The notes below the pieces were generated by a model. It did not search any database and was not told where the DNA came from. It saw only the letters and a list, made by a program, of their open reading frames with translations. The position numbers were made by a program, and so were the translations under genes. A stretch of DNA of 12,102 nt from Clostridia bacterium (GTDB lineage: Bacteria > Bacillota > Clostridia > Oscillospirales > CAG-272): the NCBI GenBank assembly GCA_017461825.1, contig JAFTXB010000234.1, positions 1 through 12,102 on the forward strand, given 5' to 3'. Each line of letters begins with the position of its first letter. Positions within the stretch are counted from its first letter, which is position 1. Shown piece after piece: positions 1 to 5,257 of this stretch.

Positions 1-723
1 AAGCTCTATTACACCGTGTATGCGAGAGGATTGGATCCTAAAACGGGTGAGATCAGCGAATACAGCCAGTATTTCAGTACCTTTGTATTCTGCTCGGAGG
101 ACAACGCGCGCACGTGGAACCTCGTATCTCGAATTGACGTGACCGATGCGGTGCTTGAGGAAGCGCAGAACTACAACAACGGAAAGGGCTTTGGCGGTTT
201 AAGTGAAGCAACGATGTCGCTGATGCCCGACGGATCGATCGTCATGCTACTGCGCACCGGCGACAATCGTCCTTGTTATATGGTGCGTTCCACCGATGAA
301 TGCAAGACGTGGAGCGAGCCCGTAAAATTTGACGAAGTTGGTGTTCGTCCCTTTATCGTGACCTTGGATTGCGGTGTCACTCTGGCGAGCTACGGACGTG
401 ACGGTCTCTTCCTCAGAGCCACCTCCGATCCCTCGGGACTTGAATGGCAGGATCATATCGAGATCGAGCTGTCCGACCCTCAAAACTCTACAAACAAGAA
501 GCAATCCTGTTATTACACTTATATTCTGCCGCTCAGTGAAAACAGTGCACTGCTTGTGTATTCCGATTTCCATTACAGCCCCACGGGCGAGGCAGCAGAT
601 GCGGGAAAAAGCATGATTGGGCGGATCATAACCATTTCGCCAAAGAACAAAAGTTTAGCGGTTTCCAACGGTTCCGGCGTTGGAAATTCCAAAGATATTG
701 ATTGCAGCGATTGGCTCGAATGA
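1..723 (+). CDS. Sialidase-like BNR/Asp-box protein, C-terminal part (5' end outside window)
   Basis: The reading frame is open from base 1 and ends at TGA 721-723, giving 240 residues. The true start lies upstream, so the internal GTG at 16 is not a convincing start. Two degenerate Asp-boxes (S-x-D-x-x-x-T-W) are visible: SEDNARTW at about residues 32-39 and STDECKTW further on. Between them SEATMSLMPDGSIVMLLRTG resembles the conserved sialidase core segment, with a Glu, a PDG turn and an Arg that could belong to the arginine triad. This is the beta-propeller architecture of the sialidase/neuraminidase superfamily, whose members cleave terminal sialic acids or bind related glycans. With the N-terminus missing I cannot see a signal peptide or the first catalytic residues, so substrate and location are unknown. 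Other BNR-repeat glycosidases are possible. No strong plus-strand terminator follows; the nearest hairpin at 746-773 has its T-tract on the minus strand. Confidence 0.75.
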   Translation, partial: KLYYTVYARGLDPKTGEISEYSQYFSTFVFCSEDNARTWNLVSRIDVTDAVLEEAQNYNNGKGFGGLSEATMSLMPDGSIVMLLRTGDNRPCYMVRSTDECKTWSEPVKFDEVGVRPFIVTLDCGVTLASYGRDGLFLRATSDPSGLEWQDHIEIELSDPQNSTNKKQSCYYTYILPLSENSALLVYSDFHYSPTGEAADAGKSMIGRIITISPKNKSLAVSNGSGVGNSKDIDCSDWLE

Positions 724-738
724 GCATGAAGCAATCAT

Positions 739-773
739 AAAAAAGCCCCCGTCGGCATTTTAACCGGCGGGGG
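739..773 (-). terminator. Rho-independent terminator for the minus-strand 67-aa/four-helix-bundle unit
   Basis: Bases 746-755 and 764-773 form a 10-bp GC-rich stem with one G-T wobble and an 8-nt loop. On the minus strand the stem is followed by six T's (A's at 739-744). On the plus strand the sequence after the stem is TAAATTG, so it is a poor terminator for the sialidase gene, although the hairpin could still protect that mRNA end. Confidence 0.75.
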
Positions 774-835
774 TAAATTGTATTACGGATTCAAAAAAGG
801 AAAGCCTTGTGAAACGGTTTTATCTACTGTAGAAT

Positions 836-990
836 GATACACGCTTGCGCGTGATGCCATACGTAACTTCGCTACAATTTCATGCGTAAGCGCATTGACT
901 GCATATCAAGACTACGGGGCCCAAAAAAGCTCGGCAAACTCTCTTCGGGGTCGCCCTGCGGCTTGGATAGAAACGCACAAACGGTGCGCA
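836..990 (-). repeat. Non-coding stretch with serial mini-hairpins, possible dispersed repeat
   Basis: No convincing gene lies between 774 and 1024. Three short hairpins follow each other: CACGC/GCGTG (840-853), GTAAC/GCTAC (863-875) and ATGCG/CGCAT (882-895). A fourth, CGCAC/GTGCG, is at 974-988. Read on the minus strand the first has a GCAA (GNRA-type) loop and the second gains a G-U pair, which suggests a minus-strand RNA. GGTGCGCA occurs twice (983-990 and 1015-1022). The segment resembles intergenic sequence I associate with gut Clostridia genomes, but that is memory only and cannot be checked here. Alternatively it is the decayed 3' flank of the adjacent mobile-looking unit. Confidence 0.4.
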
Positions 991-1024
991 GGTGTAGGTG
1001 AAAATGCAAAAAAAGGTGCGCAAA

Positions 1025-1228
1025 TCAATAATCGGTTAACACAGCGATCCCGTATTTGTTGTATTTTACACGAAAAACATCTGATTCTTCGAAATTACAA
1101 TACATCTTTTTAAATTTCTTTATTGCCCGTTTTTTCGACCATGCTTTACAGATAGCACAGTCGTCGATTGCATTGTGTATTTCATCTCTTGTCATAGAAC
1201 CACTAATGTACAAGCAATAAATAAACAT
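1025..1228 (-). CDS. Unknown 67-aa protein, coupled to the four-helix-bundle gene
   Basis: I do not recognise a named family. The ATG at 1228 lies 2 nt past the stop codon of the upstream four-helix-bundle gene. An AAAGGAG ribosome site is embedded in that gene's last codons, indicating translational coupling. A longer in-frame version from 1288 would overlap the neighbour and has no such site, so I reject it. The product is small and basic, with a hydrophobic N-terminus (MFIYCLYISG), a central DEIHNAIDDCAICKAWSKKR segment with a C-x-x-C pair, a lysine-rich helix (RAIKKFKKMY) and an ILTDY-like C-terminus (IAVLTDY). The regular hydrophobic/charged alternation and the coupling argue for a real gene. 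The terminator at 739-773 fits as its transcript end. Function is unknown; a partner or regulator of the four-helix-bundle protein is only inference from adjacency. Confidence 0.6.
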   Translation of the reverse strand: MFIYCLYISGSMTRDEIHNAIDDCAICKAWSKKRAIKKFKKMYCNFEESDVFRVKYNKYGIAVLTDY

Positions 1229-1230
1229 TA

Positions 1231-1575
1231 TTATCTCTCCTTTGCTGTATTGATAGAAGAAACAAGCATTACTCTGATACTCGTGCAAGCAGAATCGAGC
1301 ACACTATATTCGCTTTCGGTAATGTAGTTTGTCTTGTACAAAAGTTCTAACCAATACCCTGTTTCATTGGCTTCCTTAAGCGCGATTTGAAGTTTGGCAA
1401 TAAAATCAGCCTTACCGTGAGCATACTGTGCCTCACGAATGTTAGTTCCAATAGAGGAAGCATTGCCGTTGGCAATATGAAGCGGCAACTGCAACAAGTT
1501 GCCGTTGCCATGAAGCGTTCCGCAAGCGGAACATGAAGCGAAGCGCTCCCGCACATCCTCATGTGCCGAAGGCAC
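1231..1575 (-). CDS. Four-helix-bundle (IVP/S23-like) protein, 5'-truncated and fused to a hairpin array
   Basis: From about residue 40 the product matches the four-helix-bundle family named after the 23S rRNA intervening-sequence protein: SSIGTNIREAQ, then ADFIAKLQIALKEANETGYW with its conserved KEANET-YWLELL core, then a final helix ending TAKER. The family normally starts with a further helix of roughly 35-40 residues before the S-I-G-x-N-I motif. Here that part is absent. The frame instead runs through perfect mini-hairpins (1462-1576), giving low-complexity sequence such as HGNGNLLQLPLHIANGNAS. The nominal start is a GTG at 1575 with no good ribosome site; the protein may start elsewhere or the gene may be a remnant. 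Family members are small, helical and pentameric and include relatives of the Avd accessory protein of diversity-generating retroelements. The role here is unknown. It is followed 2 nt later by the 67-aa gene. Confidence 0.6.
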   Translation of the reverse strand: MPSAHEDVRERFASCSACGTLHGNGNLLQLPLHIANGNASSIGTNIREAQYAHGKADFIAKLQIALKEANETGYWLELLYKTNYITESEYSVLDSACTSIRVMLVSSINTAKER

Positions 1576-1629
1576 ACTTCATAGGGCGAAGCCCTGCTTC
1601 ATTTTTCATGCGCCACAGGCGCGCTTCAT
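1462..1629. repeat. Array of six mini-hairpins joined by ATGAAG / CTTCAT linkers
   Basis: Perfect stems: ATTGCC-GTT-GGCAAT (1462-1476), CGGCAACT-6 nt-AGTTGCCG (1483-1504), GTTCCGC-AA-GCGGAAC (1517-1532), TGTGCC-GAA-GGCACA (1562-1576), AGGGC-GAA-GCCCT (1583-1595) and GCGCC-ACA-GGCGC (1610-1622). Linkers are ATGAAG three times (1477, 1510, 1533), then the inverse CTTCAT three times (1577, 1597, 1624). The whole array is therefore a nested inverted structure centred near 1555. The left part is inside the four-helix-bundle frame; the right part ends just before the tRNA terminator. Stem sequences all differ while linkers are conserved, so this is structural repetition, not simple duplication. Confidence 0.85.
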
Positions 1630-1631
1630 TC

Positions 1632-1672
1632 AAAAAACGCACCTTTGTCGGTAGACAAAAGTGCGTTTTTTT
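1632..1672 (-). terminator. Terminator after the tRNA-Thr/tRNA-Tyr operon (bidirectional)
   Basis: The stem ACGCAC-C-TTTGTC / GACAAA-A-GTGCGT has a GGTA loop and one internal mismatch. It is flanked by six A's (1632-1637) and seven T's (1666-1672), so it can end transcripts from either side. It begins immediately at the 3' CCA of tRNA-Tyr. Confidence 0.9.
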
Positions 1673-1757
1673 GGTGGGAGATGGTGGATTCGGACCACCG
1701 AAGCGAAGACGCAACAGATTTACAGTCTGCCCCCTTTGGCCACTCGGGAAATCTCCC
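1672..1757 (-). tRNA. tRNA-Tyr (anticodon GTA)
   Basis: Read on the minus strand, the acceptor stem is GGGAGAT/ATCTCCC with discriminator A and an encoded CCA (1672-1674). The anticodon loop CTGTAAA gives anticodon GTA between GCAGA and TCTGT. A T-arm with GGTTCGAATCC-type sequence (here GGTCCGAATCC) and a long variable arm (type II, as in bacterial tRNA-Tyr) are present. Length is 86 nt with CCA. It is second in a two-tRNA transcript behind tRNA-Thr. Confidence 0.96.
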
Positions 1758-1762
1758 ATATA

Positions 1763-1784
1763 AAAGTCCACATGTGTGGACTTT
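1763..1784 (-). other. Perfect 10-bp hairpin in the spacer between the two tRNAs
   Basis: AAAGTCCACA (1763-1772) and TGTGGACTTT (1775-1784) are exact inverted copies with only TG between them. The hairpin fills most of the 31-nt tRNA spacer. There is no T-tract, so it is more likely a processing or spacer structure than a terminator. Confidence 0.6.
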
Positions 1785-1788
1785 GGTT

Positions 1789-1863
1789 TGGAGCTGGTGA
1801 ACGGAGTCGAACCATCAACCTGCTGATTACAAATCAGCTGCTCTGCCATTGAGCCACACCAGC
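1789..1863 (-). tRNA. tRNA-Thr (anticodon TGT)
   Basis: Read on the minus strand, the acceptor stem is GCTGGTG/CACCAGC with discriminator T and encoded CCA (1789-1791). The D-arm contains GGCTCAATGGCAGAGC. The anticodon loop TTTGTAA between CTGAT and ATCAG gives TGT, reading ACA. The T-arm contains GGTTCGACTCC. Length is 75 nt with CCA. It is first in the tRNA transcript, about 40 nt downstream of the promoter. Confidence 0.96.
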
Positions 1864-1904
1864 AACTGCTCGCGTGCGAACTATCGCTTTGCGGAACGTA
1901 CGAT

Positions 1905-1933
1905 ATTATACCATGCTTTTGGCAATTTGTCAA
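1905..1933 (-). promoter_or_regulatory. Consensus sigma-A promoter of the tRNA operon
   Basis: On the minus strand TTGACA (1928-1933) and TATAAT (1905-1910) are separated by exactly 17 bp. A TGG just before the -10 gives an extended -10. This is the strongest promoter in the window, as expected for stable RNA genes. The region 1934-2106 behind it is AT-rich and shows no gene or clear element. Confidence 0.9.
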
Positions 1934-2106
1934 GCCTTTTTTGAAAAAAACTTTTAAAAAATCTAAAAATTTTGGTTGTAATTATATTGGAAATATGGGT
2001 ATAAAAGGGGAGATTTCAAAATTTGTTTAATATTCTTATTTTCGCACAGCTTGAATCTTTTTATTTTCGTCAAAACGACAAAAATGAAAAATGTAAAAAA
2101 AAATGA

Positions 2107-2135
2107 TTGACAAATATCTCCAAAGGTTGTATAAT
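2107..2135 (+). promoter_or_regulatory. Promoter of the feo operon
   Basis: TTGACA (2107-2112), 17 bp, TATAAT (2130-2135): a perfect sigma-A promoter. Transcription should begin near 2142, exactly where the GTTAGC palindrome starts. A consensus promoter with an operator at the start site fits an operon kept off by a repressor. Confidence 0.88.
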
Positions 2136-2142
2136 GATATGC

Positions 2143-2160
2143 AGTTAGCAGAGGCTAACT
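2143..2160 (+). promoter_or_regulatory. Operator-like palindrome, copy 1, at the feo transcription start
   Basis: AGTTAGC-AGAG-GCTAACT is a perfect 7-bp dyad beginning at the predicted start site. It contains TTAG-N6-CTAA, the geometry of DtxR/IdeR-type iron boxes, so binding by an iron-sensing DtxR-family repressor is a reasonable inference. It is followed by TTTTTT and could alternatively fold in the RNA as a short attenuator hairpin. The same palindrome recurs at 2461-2476. Confidence 0.65.
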
Positions 2161-2197
2161 TTTTAAAATGTGATTGGGACGGAAAGGGGGAACATCT

Positions 2198-2419
2198 GTG
2201 AAAACTTTGAAGCAGGTGAAGATCGGCGGAACGGCAAGGGTTGTAAAGCTTCACGGTGAGGGCGCGCTCAGGCGACGTATTATGGATATGGGTATCACCA
2301 AGGGCGTGGAGATCTACGTTCGCAAGGTGGCACCGCTGGGAGATCCGATCGAACTCAATGTGCGCGGGTATGAGTTGACCTTGCGTAAAGAGGATGCTGA
2401 TCTGATCGAGGTGGAATAA
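2198..2419 (+). CDS. feoA: FeoA, cytosolic SH3-like ferrous iron transport protein
   Basis: The 73-residue product is a typical single-domain FeoA. It has an SH3-like fold with GxxARVVKLHGEGALRRRIMDMGIT, where the LRRRIMDMG(I/M)T-G motif is the family hallmark. This is followed by LGDPIELNVRGYELTLRKEDADLIEV, matching the family's G-D-P-(I/L)-x-(V/L)-x-(V/L)-R-G-Y-x-L-(S/T)-L-R-x-x-(E/D)-A motif. FeoA is thought to bind and modulate the FeoB transporter at the inner membrane face. I choose the GTG at 2198 because AAGGGGG lies 7 nt upstream; an upstream in-frame TTG at 2174 would include the ribosome site and adds non-conserved residues. It is first in the operon, about 105 nt ahead of feoB. 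Expression should follow iron through the palindromes at 2143 and 2461. Confidence 0.95.
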   Translation: MKTLKQVKIGGTARVVKLHGEGALRRRIMDMGITKGVEIYVRKVAPLGDPIELNVRGYELTLRKEDADLIEVE

Positions 2420-2460
2420 TCCCGGATGGTCTGGGGATAACTCTCAATTTTTATCCAACG

Positions 2461-2476
2461 GTTAGCTGTCGCTAAC
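2461..2476 (+). promoter_or_regulatory. Operator-like palindrome, copy 2, between feoA and feoB
   Basis: GTTAGC-TGTC-GCTAAC repeats the dyad arms of 2143-2160 with a different 4-nt centre, so the arms are conserved and the loop is not. It lies 48 nt before the feoB start in a 105-nt gap that also holds a GGATAA/TTATCC hairpin (2435-2456). I see no strong promoter next to it. It may be a second repressor site or an RNA structure adjusting feoB relative to feoA. Confidence 0.6.
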
Positions 2477-2524
2477 TTAAAAACGCGAGTAAATACGCCG
2501 CAAAAGAAGAAAGGAACTAATAAA

Positions 2525-4999
2525 ATGGATTACAGAATTGCCTTGGCGGGAAATCCAAACAGCGGAAAAACGACATTGTTTAATGTCCTTACGGGTTCTA
2601 ATCAGTTTGTTGGAAACTGGCCGGGGGTTACCGTTGAAAAAAAGGAAGGCAAGCTGAAACGGCACGAGGGTGTTACCATCACCGACCTGCCCGGCATTTA
2701 TTCTCTCTCTCCGTATACTTTGGAGGAGGTGGTTGCAAGAAACTACCTCGTTGGAGAGCGCCCTGACGCAATCATCAATTTGGTGGACGGAACTAATCTC
2801 GAACGTAATCTTTATCTCACTACTCAGCTCATTGAGCTTGGGATCCCCGTAGTGGTTACCATCAACATGATGGATATGGTGCAAAAAAGCGGAGATAAGA
2901 TCGACATTCAAAAGCTTTCCCGTGCGCTGGGCTGTCCCGTCATGGAGATCTCTGCACTGAAGGGCGAGGGGGTTATGGAGGCTGCCGAGGCGGCGATTGA
3001 GGCTGCAAAGGCAGGAAAACCCACCGAGCCCAAGCATATTTTCTCGGGTGAGGTCGAGCATGCTTTGGCACATATCGAGGAGGTAACGGTTCATGGCCTT
3101 TCCGCCGAGCGTCAAAGATGGTATGCTATTAAGATCTTTGAGCGCGACGAGCGGGTCATGGAGCAGTTGCAGCTTTCGCCCGAGACGGTCCGTCACATTG
3201 AAAAGGATATTGAGGCGGCGGAGCGCGAGCTTGACGATGATGCCGAGGGGATCATTGCAAATGAACGTTACAATTACATCACAAAGATCGTTTCCGATTG
3301 CTTTAACAAGAAAAATAAAAGCCGACTGACCGTTTCGGATAAGATCGACCGTGTGGTGACCAACCGTTTTCTCGCTCTGCCGATCTTTGCGATCGTGATG
3401 TTTGCGGTTTATTACATTTCGGTTACAACCGTTGGTACTTGGGTGACCGACTGGACAAACGACGGTTTGTTTGGCGACGGCTTTTTCCTGCTTGGAAAGG
3501 GAAGAGCGGCTTATGAGGAGTCGGCGGGAGAATATGCCGAGGCAAGTGATGTTATCAATGCATTTCTTGCATACGCCGATGAAAACGGACTTGAAACATC
3601 TGCGCTTTCCAAAGCACTTGAGATGGAAGATGTTGATGCCGACGAGCTTAAAAATGCGCTGGTTGTACTTGACGTTTTGATTCCCGATGATGTTGAGGTG
3701 AGTTGGGAATATGAGGATGAAGAGACCTTTGAGACTCTGACGGCAACCGCGACGGGTGCTGATTTAGCCGCCGCCATTGAAACTGCGTATGGCTATGGAT
3801 TTACCGAGCCTGCACCCGATGAGGGCTTTGGTTGGTGGATCCCGGGTGTTCCCGTGCTGGTTGGAAACGCGCTGACCGCAGTCAATTGTGCTCCGTGGCT
3901 TGAGAGTCTTGTATTGGACGGAATCGTTGGCGGTGTAGGTGCCGTTCTCGGTTTTGTGCCTCAGATCCTCGTGCTGTTTATATTCCTTGCCTTTCTTGAG
4001 GCGTGCGGCTATATGTCGCGTATTGCGTTCGTGCTCGACCGCATTTTCCGACGTTTCGGTCTTTCCGGAAAATCCTTTATTCCCATGCTGGTTGGTGTTG
4101 GCTGCGGTGTTCCCGGTATCATGGCGTCTCGAACGATCGAAAACGAGCGTGACCGCCGCATGACCATTATGACTACCACATTTATCCCCTGCGGTGCAAA
4201 GCTGCCGATCATTGCCATGATCGCCGCCGCGTTGTTTGGCGGCCCCGACAAGGGCTGGTGGTTGGGTCCCGTTTGCTACTTCATCGGCATTGCCGCCGTG
4301 ATCGTATCGGGAATCATGCTCAAAAAGACAAAGATGTTTGCAGGAGATCCCGCGCCGTTCGTTATGGAGCTTCCCGCATACCATATGCCCACCGTTCCAA
4401 ATGTTCTGCGCTCGATGTGGGAGCGTGGTTGGTCGTTTATCAAAAAGGCGGGCACCGTGATTCTGCTTTCCACCATTGTTATTTGGCTTGGCACCGTGTT
4501 TGGTGTGGTTGACGGTTCCTTCGGCTTCTATCTTGAAATGCCCGAGGGCGGCAAAAGCGTCATGAATATCATCGGCGGTGCGATCGCATGGCTCTTTGCA
4601 CCTCTCGGTTTTGGCGATCCTACAGCGGCGGTTGCAACCATCATGGGGCTTTTGGCAAAGGAAGAGGTGGTTGCCGTATTTGGTGTGACCGACTTTGCGG
4701 GACTTGGCAAACTGGCAGGCTTTTCGTTCCTTGTGTTCAATCTGCTCTGCGCGCCCTGCTTTGCTGCGATGGGTGCCATCCGCAGAGAGATGAACAGCCC
4801 CAAGTGGACGGCGTTTGCAATCGGTTATCAATGCGTGTTTGCTTATGCGATCTCGCTCATGATCTACCAGTTCGGTATGCTGTTTGGCGGCTCTGCCAAT
4901 GTCCTTGGCGTGATCGCGGCAGTACTGGTGCTTGTTGGAATGCTGTTCCTCTTGTTCAGACCGTATAAAGAATCCAACAAATTAACGAAAAAAATTTAA
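2525..4999 (+). CDS. feoB: FeoB, GTPase-gated ferrous iron permease
   Basis: This 824-residue membrane protein imports Fe2+. The N-terminal G domain shows G1 GNPNSGKTT (9-17), G2 Thr36, G3 DLPG (54-57), G4 NMMD (114-117) and G5 SAL (143-145), followed by a helical GDI-like linker to about 275. The first membrane segment is at about 281-303. Gate motifs then appear: GFVPQ, GCGVPGIMASRT (near 525), CGAKLPI (near 556) and APCFAAMGAIRRE near the C-terminus. These carry the three family cysteines linked to iron passage. Between the first and second membrane segments lies an acidic insertion of about 110 residues (about 325-430, rich in D/E and A), predicted outside the cell. It makes this protein longer than E. 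coli FeoB (about 770). The ribosome site AAAGGAA precedes ATG 2525. The gene sits between feoA and the small FeoB-associated gene. Confidence 0.97.
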   Translation: MDYRIALAGNPNSGKTTLFNVLTGSNQFVGNWPGVTVEKKEGKLKRHEGVTITDLPGIYSLSPYTLEEVVARNYLVGERPDAIINLVDGTNLERNLYLTTQLIELGIPVVVTINMMDMVQKSGDKIDIQKLSRALGCPVMEISALKGEGVMEAAEAAIEAAKAGKPTEPKHIFSGEVEHALAHIEEVTVHGLSAERQRWYAIKIFERDERVMEQLQLSPETVRHIEKDIEAAERELDDDAEGIIANERYNYITKIVSDCFNKKNKSRLTVSDKIDRVVTNRFLALPIFAIVMFAVYYISVTTVGTWVTDWTNDGLFGDGFFLLGKGRAAYEESAGEYAEASDVINAFLAYADENGLETSALSKALEMEDVDADELKNALVVLDVLIPDDVEVSWEYEDEETFETLTATATGADLAAAIETAYGYGFTEPAPDEGFGWWIPGVPVLVGNALTAVNCAPWLESLVLDGIVGGVGAVLGFVPQILVLFIFLAFLEACGYMSRIAFVLDRIFRRFGLSGKSFIPMLVGVGCGVPGIMASRTIENERDRRMTIMTTTFIPCGAKLPIIAMIAAALFGGPDKGWWLGPVCYFIGIAAVIVSGIMLKKTKMFAGDPAPFVMELPAYHMPTVPNVLRSMWERGWSFIKKAGTVILLSTIVIWLGTVFGVVDGSFGFYLEMPEGGKSVMNIIGGAIAWLFAPLGFGDPTAAVATIMGLLAKEEVVAVFGVTDFAGLGKLAGFSFLVFNLLCAPCFAAMGAIRREMNSPKWTAFAIGYQCVFAYAISLMIYQFGMLFGGSANVLGVIAAVLVLVGMLFLLFRPYKESNKLTKKI

Positions 5000-5033
5000 A
5001 CTCTACGTCAATTGCCTAAAGGAGGTGCTTTTC

Positions 5034-5204
5034 ATGCTGACGTGGTTACAAAACAATATGGGAACGATCGCTGTTGCCGTGATCGTGTTTGGGATCCTCA
5101 CCGCCGTTGCGGTAAAGATGATCCGCGATAAAAAGCAGGGAAAGACCTCCTGCGGCAACTGCTCCCAATGCGCGTTGCATGGGCAATGCCATAAAAACAA
5201 ATAA
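5034..5204 (+). CDS. FeoB-associated cysteine-rich small membrane protein
   Basis: This 56-residue gene begins 34 nt after feoB with a perfect AAAGGAGGTG ribosome site (5018-5027). It has one N-terminal membrane helix (about residues 9-30, GTIAVAVIVFGILTAVAVKM), a positively charged RDKKQGK stretch consistent with a cytosolic C-terminus, and a cysteine cluster SCGNCSQCALHGQC. That is the layout of the FeoB-associated Cys-rich protein family found after feoB in many Firmicutes. The role is not established; the four cysteines suggest metal or Fe-S binding at the transporter, analogous in position to FeoC. The transcript ends at the terminator directly behind it. Confidence 0.9.
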   Translation: MLTWLQNNMGTIAVAVIVFGILTAVAVKMIRDKKQGKTSCGNCSQCALHGQCHKNK

Positions 5205-5251
5205 AAAAGTCGGCGCAGATCCACTGAACGGTTCTGCGCCGATTTTTTTTT
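5203..5251. terminator. Bidirectional terminator between feo operon and phosphoglycerol transferase
   Basis: TCGGCGCAGA (5210-5219) and TCTGCGCCGA (5233-5242) form a perfect 10-bp stem. T's follow at 5243-5251 on the plus strand; A's at 5203-5208 provide T's on the minus strand. It overlaps the last codon of the small Feo gene and lies 7 nt from the stop of the convergent gene. Confidence 0.93.
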
Positions 5252-5257
5252 GCTTCT

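Noticed and set aside
895..1113. A 72-codon plus-strand frame antisense to the 67-aa gene
   Set aside because: No ribosome site and no protein-like pattern; it covers the mini-hairpin stretch.
1462..1629. CRISPR array
   Set aside because: Repeats are 6-nt linkers that switch orientation midway, with self-pairing spacers of uneven length; there are no 25-40 nt direct repeats and no cas gene.
1559..1933. A 124-codon minus-strand frame across the tRNA genes
   Set aside because: It is translated tRNA, terminator and hairpin sequence, not a protein gene.
1981..2010. Second promoter (TATAAA near 2000) upstream of the feo promoter
   Set aside because: The region is so AT-rich that such matches are expected by chance, and the promoter at 2107-2135 is far better placed.
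2435..2456. GGATAA/TTATCC hairpin after feoA as a terminator
   Set aside because: Six base pairs with a 10-nt loop and no T-tract after the stem; too weak to call.
3764..4831. A 355-codon open frame antisense to feoB, plus a 239-codon one at 2477-3196
   Set aside because: Both mirror conserved feoB codons, give His/Arg/Lys-rich low-complexity products without a family match, and have no ribosome site or promoter.
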